This document shows, in pieces, positions 11,531 through 23,308 of a DNA stretch of 64,000 nt; within the stretch, counting starts at the first letter, position 1; each line of letters starts with the position of its first letter. The DNA is from Siphonodentalium dalli (taxonomy: Eukaryota; Mollusca; Scaphopoda; Gadilida; Siphonodentaliidae). The notes below the pieces were generated by a model. The model did not search any database. It was not told the DNA's origin and saw only the letters and a program-made list of their open reading frames with translations. The translations under genes and the position numbers were made by a program. The stretch covers positions 9,095,814 through 9,159,813 of the forward strand of contig CP136063.1 in the NCBI GenBank assembly GCA_032622095.1, given 5' to 3'.

Positions 11531-13990
11531 CTCCTCCCTGGGAATTACACCAATTCGTTGATACTTACTAATTTATCAACAGCCATTATCAAAACCACAA
11601 CGTCTTGTTCGATTACTCTTTCACATGCCAATGCTATCTTCCTAGAGAGTATTGTACATATACCAATGTAGCTTCAGGTTGAAATGGGCAATCGAACACG
11701 GTTGTGTTTATACATGATTGTATCCATATATATTCAAATTATTTCCTCGGACTGTAAAATTTTTCAAATAATAATTTCAAATAATTACGTTGGACACAGT
11801 TACTGTTTACCACTAATGTTTACCAACTGATACCCTAAATGTGTATTAAAGATATATTATGGACTCTCTCGGGCGCATGAAACTGATAAGTTAGTGCCCA
11901 GGCGCTGTGCCAACTGGGGAATGTAGAAATATACTAACATCGCCGAAATCCTCATAGACAGCATCGCCTGAACAACGCGCAATTGTAAATATTTACATCT
12001 CAATTCGAGACTCAACAAACGGCGATAAACCAGCGCAAATGATTTCGTCATCAAGACTCATTGAATGTAATTGATATACAAGAATGACGATGTGTGATGT
12101 ATATTTGGATTTATATTCGTAAAAATAACTACTTTGAGCCAGAGTATTCTACATTTCTACTTCATCAACCAACCGGCGTGTTTCACAACACTTTAACTGA
12201 TGGTCATTTGAGTCCGAAACGTATTTGTAAAAAGTATGAAATTATTCGACTGTTTATATCTAGTAGTAATACATAATTACTAAATATTGGTTAGACAATG
12301 AAACTTTCCGATTAATTCGATTTCTGGTGGTCGAACATTTTCAAACTGTCGCTGTGACAAGCATATTCAAAAATGTTTATACAAATTCCCATGTCAATAC
12401 GTGCCTGACATAGCCAGCTATAGTACTCGACAACATACCACGTTTTATGAACATATTATGTATATATCAGATTGTGTATCACTCGCTCATATGAATGGCA
12501 AACTCTACACACTCGACAACAAAGGCAGTGCGCTTCTTCAGTTATAAAACATGTGCAAGTAATCAACATCTTCATTATGATAGAGCTCCGCGCGTTAAAT
12601 GGACATAACAGGCGAATTAGGGTTTAACCCCAAACTAATTGCAACACTAATGGCAAAGGTGCCATGTTATAGAGTAAGTCCGCTTATACAAGATAAATAA
12701 ATTTTAGAGAACAATATTTGGGACAAATAGCTAAATTTCTGTTTCCATGGCAACGAGGGATGATTTTAACTGATTGTGAAAACTGGGTGTTAAATTGCGT
12801 GTGTGGCTAGAATTATTTAAATTATCTCAAATATTATGTTGGTTTTTATGAACACTCATTGTTGCCTAACTTTTGAAACGATGTTCAACTTTTCAGAAAT
12901 TCAAGGTCATATGCAAAGGTCAAGCTCATTGCCAAACAAAATTGTTTTTTTCCGATGTTATAATATATCTTTGACCCACTTGATTGAAATTAAAGATGTG
13001 GAGAGACGATAATATATTTAAAATAATTTAGAAGACCGACGCTTTGTGCAGAATTATAGTTTTTACCAATAATATCAGCTCATTACTGAGATATGGACTC
13101 TCAAAGTTGCTGACACCCTTCCGTGATAAGTAAAATACTGCGGTATTTGACCAGACATGGCTACGGAACTCATTAATATTAACAATTATCCACATTTGCA
13201 ACCACATAGTTTTTCTGACTTTGATAGAACATAAAGCAGCGTGCTCAATACTGCTCATATTGAGCATTTGATTTAGTTTGAAGTTCCAAACCTTCCTCGT
13301 CATATGTATCACACATACTTATATCAACTGTCAGAAGATGTACTTAAAGCTGTCGGTATCTGAATGCAGAACGGTGTTGCTTTCATAAATACATATTATT
13401 TTGATACATTTTTACTATAGTTTTTGGAAGAAATCACGACAGATGGCTTCGCGTTGATACTTGAGAGTGTAAGTATTTATTTAAGTTTAATCATACATTA
13501 TGAACAGAGTTGCTAGCAGGTCCTAGTATCACATGGGGAACTATATGCCTTTGAAATGCATTAATGTATAGCAATACACATGCATGCAGTGTATACTTCT
13601 AGTATGACACATATATACAGTATACATATCGTGACGTAGACTAATGGTTGATGTCATCCGAAAAAATACCACTATTTTTACAAGTTACTGTCAAAACTTC
13701 CAGATTCATATCACCATATATATTGGTGATGTAATAATTACGTCGCCGACGTAATCACCACTAACTGAAATTGTTGAGAACTTAACCACAGCTCTACATT
13801 TGCAAGATAATTTACCTTTACATTTAATGCATATCGGATAAATGCAGATTGTGTTGTCTTCAAGTCGAATTATTATGCCGCACCGGTAATCAAGGTAAAT
13901 ACATATAATTAATATTGGGAGGGGCTTTATGGGGTACATTACGTTATTGTTGCATTTTTTGTGATTATTTGGAGCTCATATAGATGGCAA
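11531..13990. other. No gene recognised (holds one satellite-like locus)
   Basis: About 2.5 kb of AT-rich sequence. The only structure I can support is the single 67-bp-like unit at 12430-12560. Short open frames on both strands have no recognisable protein character. Confidence 0.5.
12430..12560 (+). repeat. Single diverged unit related to the 67-bp satellite
   Basis: Bases 12491-12555 begin ATGAATGGC, contain CTCGACAACAAAGG and end CAGTTATAAAACATGTGCA. This follows the 28718-33612 satellite (ATGAATGGCCACGTA...TTCGACAACAAAGGAGGTG...GAGTTGTAAA) in order and spacing. The left flank (CATACCACGTTTTATGAAC) also resembles CATATCACGTTTTATGAAT at 28299, upstream of the satellite, and the right flank resembles the satellite's exit. 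It may be an unamplified relative. Confidence 0.55.
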
Positions 13991-13994
13991 TGGT

Positions 13995-14540
13995 GACTGA
14001 TTTATTTTCTTTTGGTTAGAGAATGGGTGGGGCAAGTGCACTGGCCAGCGCATATGGGGGAGTGCTGCTCAAATTTTAAATTCGATATAGAGCCATTAGA
14101 GGACAGAGTGGTGACTGACTTAGTTTCTTTCGGTTAGAGAATATGTGGGGCAAGTGCACTGGCCAGTGTCTGGGGGGAGTGCTGTTCAAATTTTAAATAC
14201 CACGCAGAGAGCAGAGGCGACTGACTTATTTTCTTTCGGTTAGAGTACGGGTGGGGCAAGTGCACTGACTAGCGCCTCAGAATTTAAATCCATATAGAGG
14301 TCAGAGTGGTGACTAACTTATTTTCTTTCGGTTAGAGTATGGGTGGGGCAGGTTCACTGGCCAGCGCCTAGGGGGAGGAGTGCTGCTCAAATTTACATTC
14401 CATATAGAGGACAGAGTTGTGACTGACTTATTTTCTTTCGGTTAGAGAATGGGTGGGGCAAGGGCACTGGCCATCGCCTAGGGGGGGAGTGCTGCTCAAA
14501 TTTTAAATCCCATATAGAGGACAGAGTGGTGACTGAATAT
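13995..14540. repeat. ~105-bp tandem repeat, five copies
   Basis: Each unit has GACTTATTTTCTTTCGGTTA, then GGGTGGGGCAAGTGCACTGG, then GGGGGAGTGCTGCTCAAATT, then ATATAGAGG and CAGAGTGGTGA. Copies start near 13997, 14112, 14218, 14311 and 14414, with a partial sixth near 14530. The array lies just upstream of the first exon of the broken gene at 14657. Confidence 0.85.
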
Positions 14541-14656
14541 ATCGGTAATCAGAGAAATGCTAACAATGTCCAAGTTTAATTCAACGTGACTAGTGTTTGT
14601 TTACTCAATGTTATGAAAGACTAGATTATAATTAGCTCATATTCTTTTAATTTCAG

Positions 14657-14758
14657 GGGGAAAATATGGATGCGACAGGCGATGCTGCCAGTGTACACAC
14701 TGTTAAGCGTAAAAGGACAAGCACAAATGATTGTTTTTCTGCTGCCCAAGTAACACAG
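14657..14758 (+). CDS. Exon 1 of a broken gene of an uncharacterised repetitive family
   Basis: A polypyrimidine tract ending TTTAATTTCAG precedes 14657, so an untranslated exon may lie upstream. An ATG at 14666 opens 31 codons (MDATGDAASVHTVKRKRTST, then NDCFSAAQVTQ) ending at 14758 directly before a good donor, CAG|GTAGGT, in phase 0. The next acceptor in phase (TTTCGTTTCAG, ending 16846) leads into the Cys-rich segment at 16847. The short KRKR basic stretch could be a nuclear-localisation signal. The start is chosen because it is the only ATG between acceptor and donor. The downstream exon is disabled, so the locus as a whole is a pseudogene unless the breaks are assembly errors. Confidence 0.55.
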
Positions 14759-14907
14759 GTAGGTTTTTTTTTATAACATGCCAATCAGCCCTCGAACAAT
14801 GTATGTTATCCATTGAGGACCGGTGACCGACCTTTATTTACAATAAAGATCTTTTTGTCATCACATGTACTCTAAAGCGGTCATGTCCTGATTAAAATTG
14901 GCCGAAA

Positions 14908-15650
14908 GGTTGTATTCACGCCACACGTCTTGATTAAAGGTTGTATTCACGCCACACGTCTTGATTAAAGGTTGTATTCACGCCACACGTCTTGATTAAA
15001 GGTTGTATTCACGCCACACGTCTTGATTAAAGGTTGTATTCACGCCACACGTCTTGATTAAAGGTTGTATTCACGCCACACGTCTTGATTAAAGGTTGTA
15101 TTCACGCCACACGTCTTGATTAAAGGTTGTATTCACGCCACACGTCTTGATTAAAGGTTGTATTCACGCCACACGTCTTGATTAAAGGTTGTATTCACGC
15201 CACACGTCTTGATTAAAGGTTGTATTCACGCCACACGTCTTGATTAAAGGTTGTATTCACGCCACACGTCTTGATTAAAGGTTGTATTCACGCCACACGT
15301 CTTGATTAAAGGTTGTATTCACGCCACACGTCTTGATTAAAGGTTGTATTCACGCCACACGTCTTGATTAAAGGTTGTATTCACGCCACACGTCTTGATT
15401 AAAGGTTGTATTCACGCCACACGTCTTGATTAAAGGTTGTATTCACGCCACACGTCTTGATTAAAGGTTGTATTCACGCCACACGTCTTGATTAAAGGTT
15501 GTATTCACGCCACACGTCTTGATTAAAGGTTGTATTCACGCCACACGTCTTGATTAAAGGTTGTATTCACGCCACACGTCTTGATTAAAGGTTGTATTCA
15601 CGCCACACGTCTTGATTAAAGGTTGTATTCACGCCACGCGTCTTGATTGA
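14908..15650. repeat. 31-bp tandem repeat, 24 copies, inside an intron
   Basis: Units contain ATTAAAGGTTGTATTCACGC then CACACGTCTTG, repeated essentially without change for 743 bp. Only the last copy shows a substitution (CACGCGTCTTG). The array lies within the inferred intron 14759-16846, about 150 bp after the donor. Near identity implies recent expansion or homogenisation. Confidence 0.95.
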
Positions 15651-16846
15651 CCAATTGTGCACTCCCGATCATTCAATAAAAAGATTACTCAACCGGTGAG
15701 CGATACTGATATGGGCTGTGAAACCAAGTTAAATTCTTACAAAAAGCAAATGCAGGGACGTACAGTATAGCGACATGGAATGCTGGTAAAGATTGATGGA
15801 ATACAATTGGTTATAATCGGAAGAATTTGTAAATAAAAATTCGAAAAAATGTCAATCTTTTGACACTGTTTAGATAGATCAGACATGGGACAAATATGTC
15901 AGAGGGTTTCTGAAAAGTATGAGTTAAATTGGAATAATAATCCAAATATGGGGGGGGGGGGTGGGCATTCGGACGATAAAGACATTTCATGCATGAATGG
16001 GGCATGACCTAGTTCACAGTTGGGCATCAGATATTTCTGCGATACCCTGCAGCAACATTCCTGAACATTTGGTAGTTACCCCCACCCACAATACGAAAAT
16101 TAAATCACGACAGTCCGTTTTAAAGCGCAGGCAACGACTAAAATATATATAGGGTATATTCAGGTCTGTAACCGGGCCTCATTCGATAACTTTTGTTGAT
16201 CAAGAGCTGCTTGTGGTATTATAAATCCGACTTCGAATGCATAGAATAAATAAATCCGATAAGCAGGAATAGTGCACACAAGACATTTAGGCCAATAGTA
16301 ACAGAAAACTTCAGTTGGATCAGCCGCCGTTTGGTAATTTATATATGTTATTAGCTACATGTGAGTGGATTATTGCAAGTTTGATGGTAGAATCTGGACC
16401 ATGAATGTAACACATTTGACTTGATACTCCCTTGGTACAACCTTCTGCGTTTTCAGTCCGTTGACATCTTAAAAGCACTTTATTAGAGTATGTTGGTTAA
16501 CTAGCACAAAATGCAGATCAAATTCGAATTTGGGTTCCGCCCTCCAATTTTCACAAGAGTTATGGCCCATTTTGTTGGAATGTACACTAAATGTTCGTTT
16601 CCGGATGATAACTTTAGTAAGCGTAAACTGAAGGGAATTAAATTTGTTATGTGAGTATACTAGCTCAAAATACAGGTCAAGTTCGAATTTGGGTTTCGCC
16701 CGCCAATTTTCACAATATATCGCCCTTTGTTGGAATTACCACGGACGAAAAGTTTATCTTTGTAATCTGTAATTAATTTGTTTTCGGAGTAAGGTAATAC
16801 TTATGTCATTTCGCATCATTACCATTGTCGTACTCTTTCGTTTCAG
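15651..16846. other. Remainder of the inferred intron
   Basis: This is non-coding sequence between the 31-bp array and the acceptor at 16846. It includes two diverged ~165-bp copies (about 16498-16590 and 16665-16735) sharing CAAATTCGAATTTGGGTTCC-like and CCAATTTTCACAA segments, probably a dispersed repeat. No exon is seen. A G-run at 15951-15961 is low complexity. Confidence 0.5.
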
Positions 16847-17725
16847 GTCAAATTTGACAGGGTGCTCCGATGCGACTTTGCAAATTGTAATCTAAAGAAT
16901 GACTGTCTATTCTGCGGCAAGTCAATCACGACCAAACAAAGACGCGAGAAGGGTGTGTGTTTTCAGTTAGGATATTAAATTTCAAAGAAGAGATAACAAA
17001 ACATTGCGATAATAGGCGAGACCTGTGGTCAACACAAGTTCGGCACCGTCTATTGAGTATATCAGATCTTCTTCTGGCAGCTGACGCTTCATACCACCAG
17101 TTATGCAGTGTTAATTTCCGAACTGGAAAGAACACACCTCTTAAATTTCAAGATACAACTACAAAAGGACAGTCCAGCCAACCAGGTCGACAATTCGACA
17201 ATATCAGACATATAGCATACATCAAATTGTGCGAATGGATGAAAGCATCAAACAACGACACATACACTCTTAATGATTTGACTGTCAATATGCAGGAGAC
17301 ATTGCCAACTGGCGTAGAACCGTACTCTACAACCTATTTACAATTTAAACTTCACTCTTTCTTTGAAGACCAACTTATTGTAACCAAAAGAGAGGGACAC
17401 TCAAACATTATGACACTAACTAACAAAGCATCAACGATCATTCGGGATTTTCACCAAGATCGGGAATCAGTTGATAAAGAGATTCACGAAGCATGGATTG
17501 TGCGGAAAGCGGCTTTGTTGCTGAGAAATAAAATCCACGACCAACCAAACAATCTTAAAAAGTATCCAACGCCATCGGCTGTTGGATCTTTACTGGAAAA
17601 CACGGAATCTCTTCCGACATTGTTGCAGTGTTTTCTTGATACCATGATATCCGGATTTTCAATTGGTTTAGATATAAAGAGAGTTGCCGTTTGACAATCC
17701 TTGATGCAATTAACAAAACCTCTAG
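16847..17725 (+). pseudogene. Broken exon 2, N-terminal half, of an uncharacterised family
   Basis: The segment follows the acceptor TTTCGTTTCAG. The first 37 codons (to about 16957) hold four clustered cysteines (CDFANC, then CLFCGK), a likely zinc-binding element. A two-base excess in a GT run (16953-16960) shifts frame. The new frame runs 16957-17694 with the block AADASYHQLCSVNFRTGKNT, which I recognise from a widespread, unnamed repetitive protein family in invertebrates. TGA at 17692-17694 interrupts an otherwise continuous reading into QSLMQLTKP, where family members usually have GQ. A CT duplication lies beside a transposon inserted at 17726. Coding resumes at 20362. The function of this half is unknown. 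Confidence 0.75.
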
Positions 17726-20361
17726 GGGTGCTATTCACCAAGCGAGACTATTTTATAAACCAGGTAGTTTATATGGTAGCGGCTGAACGCAAAGGTATTT
17801 TAGCGCAAACGGCACACGCTGTCGATGGTGTGATTGATCCAATCTATCAGATTTGTCACCTGTCAATTGACGCCGTCTTACGACTAATTCATGAGCACTC
17901 ACCGGCCACAATCGGCATGTATAGCGGTATAATTTTTGGGTATAATTGTGTGGAGACTCATGCTTGCGTTTATATATCTGCAGAATGAGTTTCAATGATA
18001 TTAATGAGGTTTTTTAATTAGCACAGTGTGAAAATGAAGAGCCAAGAAGATAACGTCTCAGAAGAATTTTTTTCGTGTTTTGGTTCTGTTTGGATATTTC
18101 CCTGCTATTTCCAAAGAAATTTCTTTCCATACATCATTTTTCCGGCGCTGGTGAATGGTGCCGGTTTCTTTGTTCTTTATTATTTTGATTCTTCTCTCCA
18201 CAATGCCCAAAAAAGTGTTACGCTCGTCGGCAGTGGGGGGAGGGGGTCTGGAAAACAATTGCACATATAGGGCCCAAAAAGATTTTTTCAGACCCCGAGG
18301 GACCCACCACCCCATTTATGCAAATTTGTTCCTCCAAATGTTAGGGACCCACCCCCTTTCTCATGTTTTTATAAAAATTTCAGAGTTTTTTAGCCGTTCT
18401 TCAATAACTGTGTTAACTGCCTTTCAATCCCATTCCACTATCCTTTTTTGGTGCAAAGTGTGTAAAATTAAGACTCAAGCAATAACATCCTTAATCGGTA
18501 AAGCACAGGTCAGAAAAACGAAAAATAAACTGTATTTCCAGGTGTTTCCTGGTGTTTCCAGTATCTAACAATAATAATAAAGCATTGTGTAGGTACACTG
18601 TATGTCACAAATTGCCCTAGACCGCATTATAGCCTTAATATATAGAGCGTGTTTAGTCTGACAGAGAACACTGGCCAGTGTAAATAGTGGTAAACAGGTC
18701 AGGGGTTCTACAATTATTTGTGCATGATCAAAGAACTCTTTAGTCTTATCCACCGGGGTGGGTGAGGAGGGGAATTGTTTTGGTTATGTATACACATAGA
18801 TATATGGTTATTATACCCCCGATATTAGTCGACGGGTATATAGTTGACGTCTCGAGCCGTCCGTGCGTCCGTCCGTACAAACATTTTGCATCATAATTCA
18901 AGAGTCGATCGGTTGTCATATTTTGATGTTCTATGACATGTGACGGACCAGAAATGGGGAACGAATATGCATAATATCACGGTTTGTGAGTACCAATACC
19001 TACCAGAGTTATCCATGGGCCCTGTTTATGAAATTCAATCCGTACAAAGTTTTTGCCATATAAGTTGAAGTGTCGGTTGTCGAATTTTGAAGTGGTTTGG
19101 TATGGTGATAGACCTGAATGATACGCGAAGGATGTATGCAGATATTACTGCATATCACAGGTTTTGCCTGTCGATGCATACCAGAGCTACCAACTTGGTT
19201 CCATCCGTAAACACATTTTGCATTATTATAACTCAACCATTTGTATGTATATTTGTGCACTAGAGTCTGCAGTATAGTCTCAGTCAGATTTTATTCTTGA
19301 TTTTAGTTTGAACTTTGAAGACATTGAGGAATGTCATTTCTCAAAGTATCTGAATGCATCACATTATTTCAGTTCATCTATTTGTAAGCGATAACAGTAT
19401 ACAATTAGTATTGTAGTTTAGTCTTGTTGAGCAGTATTTAATTATATAAGCTTCAAGATGAAGTTCGTAAATTCAAGGAGAATAGCGTCACCTTCAGTTG
19501 GGATTGTCTGAACAATAAACAGTAACGGCCATTCATCATAACCAATTCAGTTTTATTTGGATAAGTGCTGCAAATTAACATTACTTGCAATCATTAAAAA
19601 GATGAGAAATAACCAGAAGGAATGAATTTGATTGCATGCCAGAACAAGACAGTATTTCAGACATTAGACATTTATGAGCTACCCTTTTCAATTTCATGTT
19701 ATGCAACAATCGGGTCAATGATATCTAGTCATCATTGAGTATTCACCATGTAGTATTTGTGATACAGTTTTTTTAATTTTATAACTATTATTCGGGTAAT
19801 ACAACTGGGTAATACATTAATTGTTTTACTAAATTACGGTTTTCCACTGAGAAGTGGGACGGGACCCTGTGAAATCCAGATTGTTGCTAAATCTTAGGCT
19901 AAATAGTCACTATAGCTGTCTATATAGCCATATGCCAACAAACATGATACTAACATGCTTACAGACAACATTACATGGTCTGTACTTGTAAATTGTTTGA
20001 AAAAAACCCATTTTGGAAAAAAAGATTACAAGCACGATTGTTTCGGCCTCTGGACCACCCACCCCGGCCCTATATACGGATTTTTTTTGTAGACCCCCTC
20101 ATGTCGTCGTTGGTATATTTTGCCCCACGTCCTTTTCCTCGGTTGCTCATTGTTGAAATGTGTACAAACGCGTACTGTTACACGCAGCATGTGTATGTGA
20201 CCGGTGGTCAATCTATGATTGACGCCAATCACCTTGATTGGATAATCCTGTATGGCTCGGCGATGTCTTCCCATCGATATGTCCACCGATAGCTTCGCAT
20301 TGAGCGTCGCCTCGTAAAACTACCTGGACTATATTATAAACCCAGCCGGTGAATAGCACCC
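17726..20361. mobile_element. 2.6-kb transposon inserted in the broken gene
   Basis: The ends are perfect 14-bp inverted repeats (GGGTGCTATTCACC at 17726-17739 and GGTGAATAGCACCC at 20348-20361) flanked by the 3-bp direct repeat TAG (17723-17725 and 20362-20364). The family reading of the host gene stops at one flank and resumes at the other, which independently fixes the boundaries. No transposase is recognisable inside, so it appears non-autonomous. A 3-bp duplication fits PIF/Harbinger-like integration, although TAG is not their usual target. The interior includes a dispersed repeat at 18825-19225. Confidence 0.75.
18825..19225. repeat. Dispersed repeat nested in the 2.6-kb element
   Basis: It begins GATATTAGTCGACGGGTATA and includes TAGTTGACGTCTCGAGCCG and CCGTGCGTCCGTCCGTAC. 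Two ~200-bp diverged sub-copies each have an ATTTTGCAT or TTTTTGCCATA segment followed by a TCGGTTGTC block. I recall similar blocks from bivalve genomes but cannot confirm this here. Confidence 0.4.
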
Positions 20362-23028
20362 TAGGGTTTTTGTCGCCAATAGTATTGGACTAGGCGTTCA
20401 GCTTCATCGAGATTATGGATCAAAGGATGTTAACTGAAGAACTCAATAAACTTGGCATGTGCGTGGCACGGGAAGAAGTTGTGAAGTATTTGCAAACATT
20501 GGTTTCAAACGAAAGCTTCAAACCTCAAATACTTGAAGGCCAGTTCGCGCAATGGGTGGCAGACAACGTCGATCATAATATTGTAACTATTGATGGACAC
20601 AACACGTTCCATGGAATGGGTATTATAATGTGTGCTTCTGGTCGTCCACAAAATTCCGTTGTGTCAAAAGATGTTATCATGAAACGGCTCAAAACAAGAA
20701 TTCCGAAAACGGAATTGTGTTCGCGCTCGAAGATTGATTTGAGTATTTTCAAATCCTCGCAAAAGACGAAACTAATGCAAGGATTAAAGTTCGAGAAAAT
20801 TGAATTCCCATCGATTAATCAAACCCCACTTGATGTGTTATGAACAGCGAGTAAACTGTTGAGCGAACCAAAGCCGAGTTGGAATGGCTTCATGCAAACT
20901 GTTTCTAAGGGAGACCATGTCGGCTTAGGTACTACCTCATTCCTGCCACTAATTGATCTGAATCCGACGTCACATACATGTGTTTATTCAACACTCATCT
21001 TCATCTGTAGGGAAGCACAACGACTTAATGTGGAGGTTCCAATAATAACATTCGATCAGTCATTGTGGATAAAAGCTATGGAAGTGATACATTCCAAGCC
21101 TGATGAGTTTCCAGATATTTTGATTCGACTCGGTGGTTTTCATACACTCATGTCATATTTGGGAACGATTGGTCATCTGATGGGCGGCACCGGTATAGAA
21201 GAAGCTATGCAGACCATATATGCTGAAAACACAATAGCACACATGTTAAGCGGTAAAGCTTACTCAAGATCACTTCGCTGCCACCTGATGATCTCGTCTG
21301 CGTTATCCGCTATGTTAATTGCTGATAGTTTGGAATATCGCATTCCACTTTCATTGGACAGTGCTACAGACGAGTCAGCTACATGCACACCAGATGGAAT
21401 TTCAAACATGGAACAAATGACTACTGGGTCCAATTCGGCCACTGCACTGCTGCAAGAAATCAATAATTTATTTGACGGGATGTTGAAAAGTGATGTTGAT
21501 GAAGAAAGTGCTGCTTCCTCAAAGCCGCTGCAATAAAGTATATCCGCCCTGGTATCAAAACTGGAAACACTGAGGACCCAGGACGGCGACAAAACCCAAA
21601 AATTATGGGCCATGTACATTCGAATGGTAGATATTGTGAAACAATTCATCCGAGCTGAACGAACTGGTAATCTGGAACTTCATCTGCAGGCATTTGAACA
21701 TATGCTCCCATTCTTTGCTAGTTCTTGCCATAACAATTATGCCAAATGTGGACGATTGTATTTACAACAGATGAGAGCGTTGTGTAAGACATACCCAAAT
21801 GTATATAGCACGTTGGCCGATGGTCACTTCACTATCAGAAGACACGACAGGAAATGGGCAGGTATTTGGCCAGACATGCATATCGAACAGTCAGTGATGC
21901 GATCCATTAAGAGCAGGGGTGGACTGACGCGGGTGGTGGAATGGCTGATGGACAGAGAGCCTTGTGGATTAGCACACATCAAGCAGCATGCTCCATGATA
22001 TCAGCGATGTCTCAACTGACATTACTTGCACGTGTTGGGGGAGAACAACATGTCGATCTGGGCGATTCTAGGATCAAAATGGACGGAAATAATTTCAAGA
22101 AAGTGTTCCACTACTTCATTGACCACAATCCATTCGACACCCAATGTCCCAAATTGATGAATATATATAACGGGTTTACAGATAGCGACAACAATGTGAA
22201 TGTATACAACTCTGAGGCAATTGGGCAGGAAATTCATGACAAAAATGACTGGTGAATCATTCAATGACGTGAAGATGACTAAACGTCAACAAGCGGTGAC
22301 AATGAATAGTTTACGTAAAGGTATTGTGATCAATGGGGAATGTAGGAAAGTCGACACACGCCTTCTGACAAAAAGAATGGTTGTTGCGCTCTCTGTTGAG
22401 AGAGACTCTCCTGATCTGGCCGATAATATGACATACGAACTTTCAGCTGTTCCCACATCCATTTTTGAACCTGGTACGGAAACTATGCGGAAATGTGATA
22501 AGGCATCCCTTGCCAGATGCCTCGATTCAAAAGTAACGGCAGTGGACAACAACCCCCCAACACATTTAAACAATGTACATTACGTGTTAGATGGAGGTGC
22601 CCTCTTGCAAATAGTTTATTGGCAAAAGGATACAACCATCCAGGATATAATTCAAGGATATGTTGACTATGTAAAAAGATATTACGGATGCTGCTCTATC
22701 GTATTTGACGGATATGCTATGTCCACAAATGATTGTGAAATGGAACGGCGCAATGGGAAGTCATCTGTGACAAGCAACTTTCATGAACGTTCACCAGTCA
22801 TCATTAATTAGTCAACATTTCTGTCAAATACACCCAATAAACAAACGATTTGTATATATGCTGGGACAGCAGCTACAGAAATGTGGCCACAGAGTTGAAC
22901 ATGCAGAAGCAGATGCAGACACACTGATCGCACTCACCTTAGCTGAAGACAGACCGGTGGTTGTTGTGGCCGATGACACAGATGTCATGGTTATGCTCAT
23001 CAAACATTCAATTGATGGTAGATTATAA
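20362..23028 (+). pseudogene. Broken exon 2, C-terminal half, with PIN/FEN-like nuclease motifs
   Basis: After the transposon the reading resumes with IGLGVQLHRDYGSK. An extra G near 20426 shifts it into QWVADNVDHN and FHGMGII (20550-20640). TGA (20841) interrupts before PSWNGFMQ, and TAA (21534) follows the RLGGFHTLMSYLGTIGHLMG block. The frame then runs on through RAERTGNLELHLQAFEHMLP. A missing G near 21932 and an extra A in the A-run at 22241-22245 move between frames carrying EQHVDLGDSRIK and KRQQAVTMNS. TAG is at 22809 and an extra A near 22843. The end has VFDG with ERR downstream (about 22700-22750), EADAD (22900-22922) and ADDTD (about 22969-22983). These match the order of acidic motifs in XPG/FEN PIN-type nucleases. 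The usual C-terminal helix-hairpin-helix part is absent after 23028. Confidence 0.75.
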
Positions 23029-23166
23029 TTTAAAAATAAGTTAACAAATTATGAAAATTTCCTCAAGATATATATAGAAGATTATACTGATAGTATAGTA
23101 TAATGATAGTTTGAATGCGATGTTATCCACAAACCACTTTGCGTAAGCCGAGCGTTTGTTTATATA

Positions 23167-23306
23167 CAGAAAGTAAAGAGTGTGCGATAAGCAAAGCACT
23201 CAAAGCCGTGGTGATGTTTTATGGAGAGTGAGCCATGATCAAAGTCCAATTAGTGTGGTCTCCCCGGTGATGACTGTTTTGCTTATCGCACACCCTTTAC
23301 GTACTG
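23167..23306. mobile_element. 140-bp Tc1/mariner-like miniature element
   Basis: The termini are near-perfect inverted repeats: the left runs CAGAAAGTAAAGAGTGTGCG then ATAAGCAAA, and the right is its complement with CAGTACGTAAAGGGTGTGCG. TA lies at 23165-23166 and 23307-23308, as expected for a TA target duplication. There is no coding capacity. It lies just downstream of the broken gene and may have helped truncate it. Confidence 0.75.
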
Positions 23307-23308
23307 TA

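Noticed and set aside
18028-18568. Open frames of 80-137 codons inside the 2.6-kb inserted element
   Set aside because: Examined as possible transposase, but no DDE or zinc-finger pattern is visible and the composition follows low-complexity DNA.
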